Positions 53,296-61,884 of a stretch of 64,000 nt of DNA are shown piece after piece (within the stretch, counting starts at the first letter, position 1; each line of letters starts with the position of its first letter). The notes below the pieces were generated by a model. That model had not been told where the DNA came from. It did no database searches and was given only the letters and a program-made list of their open reading frames with translations. Source of the DNA: Manduca sexta (Eukaryota; Arthropoda; Insecta; Lepidoptera; Sphingidae). The DNA is taken from positions 3,701,556-3,765,555 of the forward strand of contig NC_051116.1 in the NCBI RefSeq assembly GCF_014839805.1, read 5' to 3'. The position numbers were made by a program, and so were the translations under genes.

Positions 53296-54062
53296 ATCTA
53301 GAAAGTACAAAAGAGTCAGTGACTCTGGAAGAACGAGAGTCTCTCAGTGGCTTAAGACTGCCTAGTGTGGAAGAAGAGACAGCGAATTTGGAACAGGAAT
53401 CGCACTCTGAGCGCAGATACCCTTCCAGAGACAGAAAAACAACAAATTTTTATAAAGCTTACAATACATCAATGGTAGATTCTAATGAACCTACGACATA
53501 TTACGAAGCTACTCATGCTGATGATGCTGATAAGTGGCAACATGCTATGGTTGATGAGTATAGTTCCTTAAGGAAACTCCATACATGGAATTTAGTAGAT
53601 AGACCTAACAAAAAGGTTATACCATGTAAATGGATTTACAAAATTAAAAGAGATGCTTATGGTAATATTACCAAGTATAAAGCGAGACTCGTCGTCAAAG
53701 GTTTTCATCAAGTTGAAAGTGTAGACTACAACGAGACGTTCGCACCAGTGATTCGTCATTCTTCCCTCCGCACGTTGTTTGCGATAGCTGCAGATATGAA
53801 ATTGAGAATGAAGCACTTAGATGTCGATACAGCTTTCCTTAACGGAGATTTAGAAGAAGAAGTTTTCATGGAGCAACCTCTTGGTTTTATTGAAAAGGGT
53901 AAAGAAAACAAAGTTTGTTTATTGAAGAAATCTCTTTACGGTCTTAAACAGGCACCGCGAGCTTGGAATAAAAAGTTAAATGAAACGCTTTCTAAAATAG
54001 GTTTCATAGGAACTCCTTCCGAACCTTGTGTGTATACTAAACTTTTGGTAAAGAACTTGTAA
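53187..54062 (+). CDS. Copia-2 polyprotein, segment 4: linker and reverse transcriptase
   Basis: An acidic linker, then RYPSRDRKTTNFYKAY, and RT from KWQHAMVDEYSSLRKLHTW through PCKWIYKIKRDAYG, KARLVVKGFHQVES, HLDVDTAFLNGDLEEEV and LYGLKQAPRAWN. All main RT blocks before the YVDD-type box are intact. The start given is a TTG; it is an internal point of the polyprotein, not a real start. It ends at a shift in the T4 run at 54,043-54,046. Confidence 0.92.
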   Translation: MLFDEQKEIESEFDHDCQFYDCDESISPAAEATLPVNLESTKESVTLEERESLSGLRLPSVEEETANLEQESHSERRYPSRDRKTTNFYKAYNTSMVDSNEPTTYYEATHADDADKWQHAMVDEYSSLRKLHTWNLVDRPNKKVIPCKWIYKIKRDAYGNITKYKARLVVKGFHQVESVDYNETFAPVIRHSSLRTLFAIAADMKLRMKHLDVDTAFLNGDLEEEVFMEQPLGFIEKGKENKVCLLKKSLYGLKQAPRAWNKKLNETLSKIGFIGTPSEPCVYTKLLVKNL

Positions 54063-54109
54063 TATTAGGAATCTTTGTTGATGACATAATAGTCTTCTTT
54101 AATTCTGAT

Positions 54110-54367
54110 TTGACATTTGACACTGTCAAGAATGATTTGTCGAAATATTTTTCATTAAAAGATCTCGGAATACTGAAATGTTATTTGGGACTACAAGTTG
54201 AAAGTGATTCCAAGAGTATAAGGTTGAACCAGCGAAATTATATTCTTTCTATATTAGAAAAATTTAATATGAAGGATTGTAAGGCCGTGGATACTCCATT
54301 AATTAAAAAGAATATGGAAAAAGAATGGATGGTCAAGTCGGTGAGTCTTATCCTTATCAAAACTTAA
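54110..54367 (+). CDS. Copia-2 polyprotein, segment 5: RT palm C-terminal part
   Basis: The native frame begins at about 54,047 and includes IFVDDIIV, with the catalytic Asp pair at 54,080-54,085, just upstream of the listed start. Then KYFSLKDLGILKCYLGLQVE, a conserved copia RT block. It ends at an A5 run (54,318-54,322). Confidence 0.88.
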   Translation: MTFDTVKNDLSKYFSLKDLGILKCYLGLQVESDSKSIRLNQRNYILSILEKFNMKDCKAVDTPLIKKNMEKEWMVKSVSLILIKT

Positions 54368-55008
54368 TAGGATGCCTCATGTATCTAGCGGTAAACACAC
54401 GACCAGACATCGCTTACGCCACGAGCTATTTAAGTCAATTTAATACGTGTTTTACTAAAGAACACTGGAATGCTGCTAAAAGGATTCTGCAATACCTAAA
54501 AGGTACCCTAAACTATTCATTGGTTTACAGGAAGAATAGAGAACCTTTAAAGGGTTTTTGTGACGCAGACTGGGCAAACTGTCCAATCGACAGAAGGTCA
54601 TACACCGGTTATGTTTACAAGTTAAGTGGAGGTCCAGTATCATGGGAATCCAAGAAGCAACCTACTGTTGCGTTAAGTTCGGCCGAGTCAGAATATATGG
54701 CATTAGCGTCTGCCACGAAGGAAGCGTGTTACTTACGTCGGTTTATATACGAGATAACAGGTATACTTTGTTCAGTTAACTTAGCTTCTGACAGCCAAAG
54801 TGCCATTAATCTTGTTCGAAATCCTGTACACCACAGCAGGACGAAGCATATAGATACTAGGTTTCACTTTATTAGGGAAAAGGTATCTAATAACATTGTT
54901 AAGTTAGAATATATAAAAAGTAACGATATGCCTGCTGATGTACTAACGAAGGCCCTCGGACCTCTAGCACACAAACGATGTGTAGTTAACTTAGGTTTAG
55001 AAACTTAA
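54325..55008 (+). CDS. Copia-2 polyprotein, segment 6: RT end and RNase H
   Basis: NLIGCLMYLAVNTRPDIAYA, then RNase H with DADWANCP (Asp), SSAESEYMAL (Glu), SDSQSA (Asp) and KHIDTRFHFIREKV. C-terminus ADVLTKALGPLAH, then the stop at 55,006. Very close in layout to copia-1 segment 5. Confidence 0.92.
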   Translation: MDGQVGESYPYQNLIGCLMYLAVNTRPDIAYATSYLSQFNTCFTKEHWNAAKRILQYLKGTLNYSLVYRKNREPLKGFCDADWANCPIDRRSYTGYVYKLSGGPVSWESKKQPTVALSSAESEYMALASATKEACYLRRFIYEITGILCSVNLASDSQSAINLVRNPVHHSRTKHIDTRFHFIREKVSNNIVKLEYIKSNDMPADVLTKALGPLAHKRCVVNLGLET

Positions 55009-55054
55009 TTATTTTATTTGTTTTGTTTCTGTCACAACTGCGATTAAGGGCGGC

Positions 55055-55231
55055 TGTTGGAGATTGTAACCTTCGTCGTGACTTATTATTTTTTATATGT
55101 TCTATTTTTAGAACTAATTGTATTTTGTTTGCCATAGTTACTTCTCTTTAGTCCGAAATAAACACTCATGTCAATAACATCTTTTTACTAACTTTATTTA
55201 ATTACTAAGAACATATACCATATTTACAACA
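55055..55231 (+). repeat. Copia-2 3' LTR
   Basis: 177 bp; differs from the 5' LTR by one extra T at 55,182-55,186. Preceded by the purine-rich GATTAAGGGCGGC (55,042-55,054), the probable polypurine tract, and followed by ATTTT. Confidence 0.93.
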
Positions 55232-55236
55232 ATTTT

Positions 55237-56015
55237 TGTGGAAAAAATTGTAAAATCACAAAAGTGTATAGGCGATTTAAAGTTTTGAATTTGTTTAGCT
55301 ACTTATATGGTTGCATGTAAGTTGTGAAAATTATACTGATTGGTCTTGCTAATTATCTTAATGACTCAAGCCTCTTTGTGGAAGAATATTTGTTTCATTA
55401 AGGCGTGTAAAATTAAACTTATATTTTATGAATATTATTTTACTCGTAACTTTTTTATACATCCACGGGTCGAATTGCAAAATATATTCAAGAATAAAAG
55501 TTTGTGTTTTTAATGAGAAAGACAATGTCGAAATGGCTGTATATACAGTATATTCATATATTTAGGTCACACTGCAGTACACCAAGTGATCAGTTCCGAG
55601 GAAGCCAGCAGTACCTAGACCACAATACCAACCGTTCCCGTAAGCCAGTTAATCCTTTATTGAAATATGGCGCATCGACTTATGTCCTGTTTGCGCTGTT
55701 TATGAATTGCTTTTACAAATATACAAAATTTTGAGTTGTGAAGTCTCATTATTTATTTAAATTTATCAGAAATAGATTACAATATACCTTAAAGTTATAA
55801 TGTAAGTCAAATGTAGCATTTGTGTAAGGATTTTAAAGTATTTCACGTAAGCAAAGCCGCTAATAAATTCGAGTAGAGTATACAAAAAATACAAGAAATG
55901 TTATAGATATAGCTATGGTTATAATATGTACGTAATAATCTTTATATAATATGTGGAAAATATTGTAGTTGACACATTAGCTAATAATATTTACATGCTA
56001 GAACTGTTTAGTTAT
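55237..56015. other. Gap without a recognised gene
   Basis: AT-rich. A frame at 55,504-55,734 has no recognised domain. CGGTTCCCGTAAGCCAG-like words near 55,630 are not repeated. Confidence 0.35.
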
Positions 56016-56019
56016 ATTT

Positions 56020-56865
56020 TATTACTAGCTTCCGCTCGCAGCTTCGCCCGCGTGGATTTCGGACTTCAAAAATGGAGGGGGTGCTCAATTTGTCGGGATG
56101 TTTTTTTAATGTATGGTGGTATGCAGGTGGTCCGATTGTCCGGTCAGGGTCTGATGATGGGATCCTGGTGAAATCGAAAGAATCTTATAGCATGATTCAG
56201 TATTCACGCATGATGGCTTATTATTAGCGTATTTCATGTATAACTTTGGTGTTTCTATACCGATTTCTATGATTCTTTTTTATGAAATATTTAATTAATA
56301 ATGTTAACTTTTTTAATTAGGGATGACTGAGAGTGTTATAAACGTAAGAGTAGACAAATATAATGAGAATGCTTCGAAATGCTAAGCTATCGGGATTTAC
56401 ACGTGTTATTGTGAGTCAACCATAAAAGATAGACATATGCTGTCGTGGGATATATTTTACATAATTTTAAGGAGAACATTTCCGTCATACATGATATCTG
56501 CGTAGCTTTAACCATTAAGGTTGCACACGCGACGGAAGCTTAAAAAATGGAATAACTTGTCCCGTTTTCCCAACATTTCCCTTCACTGCTCTGCTCCTAT
56601 TAATTGTAGCGTGATGAAAAGTATACTATAACCAGCGCAGGAGTATGACAAATAATTGTACCAAGTTTCGTTAAAATCCGTCGAGTAGTTTTTGTTTCTA
56701 TAACGGTTATACAGACAGACAGACAGACAGACAAAAATTTTACTAATTGCATTTTTGGCATCAGTATCGATCCCTAATCACCCCCTGATAGTTATTTTGG
56801 AAATATATTTCATGTACAGAATTGACCTCTCTACAGATTTATTATAAGTATAGATAGATAATTTA
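56020..56865. repeat. Family G repeat debris with a CAGA microsatellite
   Basis: CTTCCGCTCGCAGCTTCGCC at about 56,029 and AAAATCCGTCGAGTAGTTTT at about 56,672 are typical blocks of this dispersed repeat. Then comes a (CAGA)n run at about 56,711-56,734 and TACAGATTTATTATAAGTAT at the end. The middle may be a separate insertion. Confidence 0.45.
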
Positions 56866-57077
56866 TAACAACATTATTCTTCCAAATAAATCAAAATTAA
56901 TAAGCTTCAACGATATTCCGAAAAGAAGTATAATATATTTAAATTCTAATCATTAAGTACGCAAAGAAAAAGTTATTCAATAAGAAGTTTGTAATTCTTA
57001 TGTTATAAATACCACAAGAAGTCCAGCAAGTAGTCTACATAACGCGAAAATTACAACTGTCACATTACAAAAGAGAC

Positions 57078-57125
57078 CTTATCGCCATGTCGAGCGTAGA
57101 TTTCGATCTGGAGTTACTCAGTGTT
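57078..57125 (-). repeat. SINE family E fragment
   Basis: ATCGCCATGTCGAGCGTAGA and CTGGAGTTACTCAG are the inverse of the ACTGAGT-CC-GA-TTG-GC-CGA-ATGGCGAT part of the E body. About 50 bp only. Confidence 0.4.
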
Positions 57126-57344
57126 TTATATAAATTAACGGCAAAGTGCTTCCTCTGCAAGAGATGTTAAGTGGCATCCAGATAGACTATTGATTAAGCA
57201 ATTATCAGTCGCCAGTCGTATTAATTGTGGCGGCCTGTTTGAACAACCTTGGAATATAACATTGTTTGCCAAAAATTTCGTTTTCTGACTCAAGAAATTA
57301 AAATTTTCCACCCTCATAACAAGATAAGTCACCCTAAGGAATCA

Positions 57345-57430
57345 CGCTCGGTTGCCTCGCGCCGGTAGGACGTGAAGGATGTGTGCGAGGTCCCGGGTTT
57401 GGTGTCCGGTTACGGGATGTTACTTGACGG
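57345..57430 (+). repeat. tRNA-like SINE head (diverged)
   Basis: CGCTCGGTTGCCTCGCGCCG (A-box region) and GAGGTCCCGGGTTTGGTGTC (B-box region with GGTTTGGTGTCC) have tRNA-like spacing. The B box is mutated, so transcription is unlikely. Confidence 0.35.
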
Positions 57431-57516
57431 AATTTATCGCGTGAAACCTATACCCTTATGTTTCTTGTTTGATGAAGTGGAAATATATTCGAATTGACTT
57501 GGCGAAGCGACCAACG

Positions 57517-57663
57517 CCTAGTAGTAACATACGTAAGAAATGTGGTACTTTGAGTCAAGATGTTTTTAAAGTACACCAATTGAGAAAACCTAGTAGAAAC
57601 ATACGCAAGAAATCTGGTACTCCGTGTCAAGATTTTTGTAAAGTAAGTACCTCACCAATTGTG
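57517..57663 (+). repeat. Diverged tandem duplication of 72 bp
   Basis: Two units, each starting CCTAGTAG-AACATACG and containing AAGAAAT-TGGTACT and GTCAAGAT. The unit is a multiple of three, so an open frame (57,469-57,693) repeats a NIRKK-GT-QD-KV pattern. No protein family is recognised. Confidence 0.55.
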
Positions 57664-58028
57664 CTAGTTTTATCATTTTATAGGGCAAACTAAAAAAACA
57701 TTCCACTGAAATCATTCAAACATTTGTACATTTTTGTATCCACAAAGATACGTATATTTTTCTATCTCCTTACACTATTTTTTTAACTTTACCAATGTAA
57801 TCTGAAACTTAACGCATAAAACTAAAGTAGAAAATCCAAAACATACAACCAATGACGCATCATACTAGATGCCCCTTTTCAAGCCATTTAAGTCCAATGA
57901 TATTCCTTCGGTAACCGCAAGAAATCCGCAAATCATTATACTAATGATCTGGGATTGCGAATGTCGGATCCAATAGTTCACAGTTGGGTCAATAAAGGAA
58001 TTAGAGTCATCTCTGAACGCGGCAGTTG

Positions 58029-58535
58029 ATACGATTTACGTGCATGGCAAAATGAACATTCTGCAGCTGATGGTAAGTGGAGTGAAGTCCAATAGAATGT
58101 CGACTGACGAGAGATGATTACCCCTCGACAGTCGACACAATTATGTCGGCCTGTTGGAACCGGATATACAGGCTGATCCCGGAACGCGACACTCTTATGT
58201 GGGCCACTATGCTGCCGTGCTACGCTCACAAGCGGTATCTCAAAAAAATAATAATCTTGATTTTTATGTCATCAGATAGCTTAAAGAAATACCCATCCAA
58301 TGAACCTAAATAACGGTATCTTGTTTAGAACTTGTTAAAAAAAACCTTAGAAGACTATCTCTATCTCAGTTTTACATACAAAACTATAAAACTATATTTA
58401 AAAACTTCTATTATCTCGAAATAACGTTTCTCTGACATACCGCTTTTGCGCTTAGCGCGGCAGTATGGCGGGTTTAAACACCTTGTGTACGGTGGTCGCT
58501 ATTCGGGCGGATATAAAAAATCATACCACCAGCAG
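58029..58535 (-). repeat. Interspersed repeat family C, copy 8, split by a MITE
   Basis: The left part (58,029-58,211) has ATGGTAAGTGGAGTGAAGTC, CGACACAATTATGTCGGCCT, and GGGCCACTATG. The right part (58,464-58,535) continues TATGGCGGGTTTAAACACC, GTGGTCGCTATTCGGGCGGA, to ACCACCAGCA. With the MITE and one TATG removed, the repeat is continuous with the other copies. Confidence 0.8.
58212..58463. mobile_element. 252-bp MITE with about 30-bp terminal inverted repeats and TATG duplication
   Basis: The left end reads CTGCCGTGCTACGCTCACAA then GCGGTAT; the inverse of the right end reads CTGCCGCGCTAAGCGCAAAA then GCGGTAT. About 25 of 30 positions match. TATG flanks both sides (58,208-58,211 and 58,464-58,467), and other family C copies show the uninterrupted site. 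No coding capacity. A 4-bp duplication that is not TTAA fits few superfamilies (Sola or CMC-like, or a piggyBac variant); the class is open. Confidence 0.85.
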
Positions 58536-58539
58536 AGAT

Positions 58540-58902
58540 TTTTAGACTGGTAGGTCTAGTGGTAAGATGCGTTTATAGATAAAAAGTAGCCTATGTCCTA
58601 CTTAGTGAATCAAGCTATCTCCAAAACAAATTTAATCGAAATCCAGTAGTCCAGCCTTAAAATCAAAAAGACAGATTACCTTCGCATATATAATGCAAGT
58701 ATGGATTGGTCAGATACAAAAAAGCTAAGGTACAGTTAAGTCTATAATTCTAGACAGCCTAGACTATTGACCTTTGCCCTTTCAGGCGCGGTAGATGCTG
58801 AGTCAACGGTTTTTCGGTCTGGTGTCACCCATGTGGATAAAACTAGACTTTATAAATGTTTTACGGGAAAGATCTTGACTAGAATATTAACTTCTTTATG
58901 TT
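58540..58902. other. Gap with repeat debris
   Basis: AGATAAAAAGTAGCCTATGT and CAAGCTATCTCCAAAACAAA near 58,577-58,630 are family G-like. No gene seen. Confidence 0.35.
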
Positions 58903-59024
58903 ATTTATAGAATTTATGAATTTATGGAAATAAATGTTTTGTGGCGGGTAAAATCTAGACTTGAATATTGACTTTTTTATTAATTTATTTTATTATATTT
59001 GGAAAACAAACAGTACAGTTATAT

Positions 59025-59366
59025 TCATAATATTAATGACATTAAGACTAATACATAGACCAGTAAAGTTTTCACTGATAAATATTGAAAATACCGCAAT
59101 ATCAAATTAAGAGCAAAACTAGTACAAAAGATAAAACATAAAACAAAAAGTCTAATTAAAATTACATACACTCTAATATGTTTTTTAAACTTTAAGTAGG
59201 AGCCTGTAAATAGGTCTATATGAGAAAATTTTTTATTGTACTCATTACAGACTCTAAAGATAAATGTGTTTTGAGCGTAATTCGTTCTTACATTGGGCAA
59301 ATTAAACAAGAACTTATTAGAATTACGTGTTCGTAAACTTGGACATCTGAACCTCAAACAACTCAA
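59025..59366 (-). pseudogene. LINE ORF2 C-terminal fragment, part 3
   Basis: LRTRNSNKFLFNLPNVRTNY followed by AQNTFIFRVCNEYNKKF is the C-terminal signature of Jockey/CR1-like elements. Between parts 2 and 3 the frame is broken several times. The remainder past LF is a chance extension into the 3' UTR. Confidence 0.75.
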
Positions 59367-59454
59367 TAAATATCAAGAGTCAATACTGTTTCTAATTAAT
59401 TTAAACAAAAATAATTGGTCTCTCAGTGTTCGACGATCTACCAATGGTCTTATA

Positions 59455-59721
59455 TCAACTAACATTCGATGAGTGGCTTTTATAATTAACATGCTTAACA
59501 AATTTCCGTTGAATTTTTTCTATAGCATCTATATATAACTTGTATTTGGGGTTCCAGACTATAGAGCCATATTCCAAAATAGATCTTACAAATGAATTAT
59601 ACAAAAGAATGAGTGTGGAGTCACACTTGAAGTCCTTACAAATTCTTAGAATGAAACCGAGCATACGGTAGGCCTTAGCAGTTATATATTTTACGTGATA
59701 ACTTTGAGAGTTTATTGTCAA
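59455..59721 (-). pseudogene. LINE reverse transcriptase fragment, part 2 (thumb region)
   Basis: AKAYRMLGFILRICKDF and LYNSFVRSILEYGSIVWNP are the conserved post-catalytic blocks of these LINEs; then IEKIQRKFVKHVNYK. A frameshift at about 59,705-59,712 separates it from part 1. Confidence 0.85.
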
Positions 59722-59848
59722 GATATATTCCCAGGTCTCTCACCTCGGTTACCCTATTAAGAAAATGACCATCTAGATTATACTTAAAGTTAATGGAAGT
59801 AATCTTACGCGAAAAGGATATGACGCTACATTTAGCGACATTTAAATT

Positions 59849-60185
59849 TCACAAATTATCTTTGCAGTATCTACATAACCGATCAAGATCATCTTGCAAA
59901 AGTAAGCATTCAGATATACTACAGACTTTTCTAAAAATTTTCATGTCATCGGCAGATATGAGTATAGATGAATTATGTATAATGTCACGAATGTCGTTTA
60001 TAAATAAATTAAACAATAATGGACCAAGGTGAGAGCCCTGAGGAACTCCTGAAGAAACCGGGACAAACGAAGAGCAATAACCTTTAATAGTCACTGCTTG
60101 GCTACGGTTACAAAGATAAGAAGAAAGCCATCGCAACAGATCACCGTGTATACCGACCCTCGCTAGTTTATGGACTAATAGCGAG
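59849..60185 (-). pseudogene. LINE reverse transcriptase fragment, part 1
   Basis: The open frame enters at the truncation with LLVHKLARVGIHGDLLRWL, then SSYLCNRSQAVTIKG, SSGVPQGSHLGPLLFNLF and the catalytic-box region ISADDMKIFRK (the usual aromatic residue before ADD is Ser). It stops at a TGA at about 59,846-59,848 (after KDNL). Beyond it the same frame continues with NLNVAKCSVISFSRK, so the stop is a point mutation. Confidence 0.85.
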
Positions 60186-60203
60186 ATTTATAGAATTTAT
60201 GAA

Positions 60204-60735
60204 ATGATTGAAGATTGAAAACGTGTTATAAATTGATATACTAGTTGTTGTTCACGTCCCCCCGTGTGAAGGACCTGTCCAATAAATAATTTATAAGATA
60301 GCACACCTTTCGAATAAAAAGTCCATCGTGATCCATTCACAGACTTGTGCCTTTATTTCTAACCTCTAAATATATTCACGAATTTGTTCAATTATATTAA
60401 CAACATTTTAAGATTATAATTATTATAAAAATAATATTATTAAGAAGTACGATTACACTAAAATTTCAAGAGTCAATGCTTCATACCACTCACGTCAAAG
60501 AATTTCATAAAGCAAGATTTCATAAGAAATTTCGAAATTAACTAAATAACCTACATTGAATGAAAATTCCTTGTATAAGAACGTATTTCTAAGAAAAACT
60601 AATTATTAATTTACTAAAAGATTTCATACAAAATGTTGCCTGACATGCAGCCGGGCTTGTTGCGCAACATTAGACATGCCAAGGATGATTGAGAGGTTTT
60701 TATCCTTGATTAGTTTTGCAATGTAGTTGAAGTTC
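60204..60735. other. AT-rich gap
   Basis: No gene seen. CACGTCCCCCCGTGTGAAGG near 60,254 is an isolated GC-rich word. Confidence 0.4.
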
Positions 60736-60739
60736 AATT

Positions 60740-60930
60740 TTATAATAAACCAGCTTTTGCTCGCGGCTTCGACCGCGTGAAGGAGTTTTCTGGGATAAAA
60801 AGTAGCCTATAACCTTCCCAGGGTGTCAAACTATCTCCACACCAAATATCATAAAAATCCGTTCCGTAGATTTTGAGAAAATCGATCACACACAGACAGA
60901 AAAAGGGTCTTTGTTTTATATGTACAAACT
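60740..60930. repeat. Interspersed repeat family G, copy 2
   Basis: AAACCAGCTTTTGCTCGCGG, AAAAAGTAGCCTATAACCTT, CAAACTATCTCCACACCAAA, AAAATCCGTTCCGTAGATTT and CACACAGACAGAAAAAGGG: matches 35,778-35,985 throughout. Confidence 0.6.
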
Positions 60931-61200
60931 GGGTATGCTCGCGGCTTCGCTCACTTCAAAAGCTTTTCCCTCCACAAAGTCTCTAGAAGACCATCGTCAA
61001 AAATTTAGATAGTAAAATTACATTATTTTGCACGGGAGCAAAATGCTCGTGGTAAAAAACCTATAAGTCCATCCAAGACATGGCCTATCTATTTGTGAAA
61101 TTTCATCCGAATCCGTTCAGCTCTCTGCGTTTACTTCTAGCAAACATCCAAACATACATTTTGAACAAACTTTCGCTTTTTATAAGATAAGAAGTAAGAT
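60931..61200. repeat. Interspersed repeat family G/D relative, adjacent copy
   Basis: Begins GGGTATGCTCGCGGCTTCGC right after the previous copy and has TCCATCCAAGACATGGCCTA, CCGAATCCGTTCAGCTCTCT and TTTACTTCTAGCAAACATCC. A second element of the same kind inserted side by side or a diverged duplication. Confidence 0.45.
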
Positions 61201-61369
61201 TTAAGAAAATTAAAAATATCTTTACCCTTATTTTATGGTACAATATATCTGCGGGGTATCTTAGTGGTATAATTATAAACAGCAATATTGGAACCCTACT
61301 ATATATTTACAATCATACATAATTTCAGGCTTTAATCTGAATTGGACAGAGTTGCAACTAATCCACTCT

Positions 61370-61880
61370 TCGTCATATACATTACGTCCCATGATATGAT
61401 AACAAATTAGGGACTGATACTGACCAGAACACCTAGTGTTGCCAGACGTCCCGTATTTACTGGGGCGTCCCGTATTTTAGGCACATTTTAAAATGTCCCG
61501 GAAGGATAAACAAGTACTCACGCGCACAATGTTGGCATTTTCGCATATATATTAATATGACTCGGTTTTCAATAAATTTAATAAAAAACGATTTGATACC
61601 TCTTTTTAATTATGATTACAATTGTATTGATTGTTACAAATATGTTAAAACCGATTCGATCCTCGGAAAAATATAAAAAAATGTCACAAAATAATTTTGT
61701 TTCTGGATTAAAAATTTAAGTCTCGTATTTTTTGTCCATTTAATCATTTGTCCCTTATAGACTGAAAAATAATCTGACAACCCTAAGAACACCCCATATC
61801 AGTTTACCCGACACGGGATTCGAACCTGGGCCCACATGTAGAGCAGTACCACATAATACAACCGCGTGTGGCAGTCTGGC
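61370..61880 (-). repeat. SINE family E, split by a hAT MITE
   Basis: The right part (61,794-61,880) holds the head on the minus strand: GCGGTTGTATTATGTGGTAC and CCAGGTTCGAATCCCGTGTC (B box). The left part (61,370-61,433) has the body (TTATCATATCATGGGACGTA). The MITE at 61,434-61,785 lies between. Confidence 0.7.
61434..61785. mobile_element. hAT-type MITE with an 8-bp target duplication
   Basis: Ends TAGTGTTGCCAGA and, on the inverse strand, TAGGGTTGTCAGA (11 of 13 match). Flanked by AGAACACC at 61,426-61,433 and 61,786-61,793. An 8-bp duplication with TA(A/G)NG-type ends is diagnostic of hAT elements. 352 bp, AT-rich inside, no transposase. The subterminal CGTCCCGTATTTACTGGGGC has a nearby partial repeat CGTCCCGTATTTTAGGC. 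Confidence 0.85.
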
Positions 61881-61884
61881 AAAC

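Larger units (their letters stand above)
50785..55231 (+). mobile_element. Copia-2, complete Ty1/copia LTR retrotransposon
   Basis: A 4,447-bp element with LTRs of 176 and 177 bp (TGTTGGAGATTG to ATATTTACAACA). They differ only in a T4 versus T5 run (50,912-50,915 and 55,182-55,186). Flanked by ATTTT on both sides. The coding order equals copia-1, with clear but incomplete protein similarity throughout. Defects: an in-frame TAA at 51,338-51,340 in gag, and frame losses at a T5 run (52,258-52,262), between a T6 run and about 53,181, at a T4 run (54,043-54,046), and at an A5 run (54,318-54,322). Confidence 0.95.
58921..60185 (-). mobile_element. 5'-truncated LINE (non-LTR retrotransposon) with an 18-bp target duplication
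   Basis: ATTTATAGAATTTATGAA lies at 58,903-58,920 and again at 60,186-60,203, bracketing the element. Read on the minus strand it starts inside the reverse transcriptase and runs to the 3' end. The RT type (VPQGSHLGPLLFNLFINDI; a C-terminal NLPNVRTNYAQNTF block) resembles Jockey- or CR1-like insect LINEs. The 5' end is lost, typical of incomplete reverse transcription. The 3' tail is T-rich on the plus strand rather than a clean poly(A). Confidence 0.8.
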
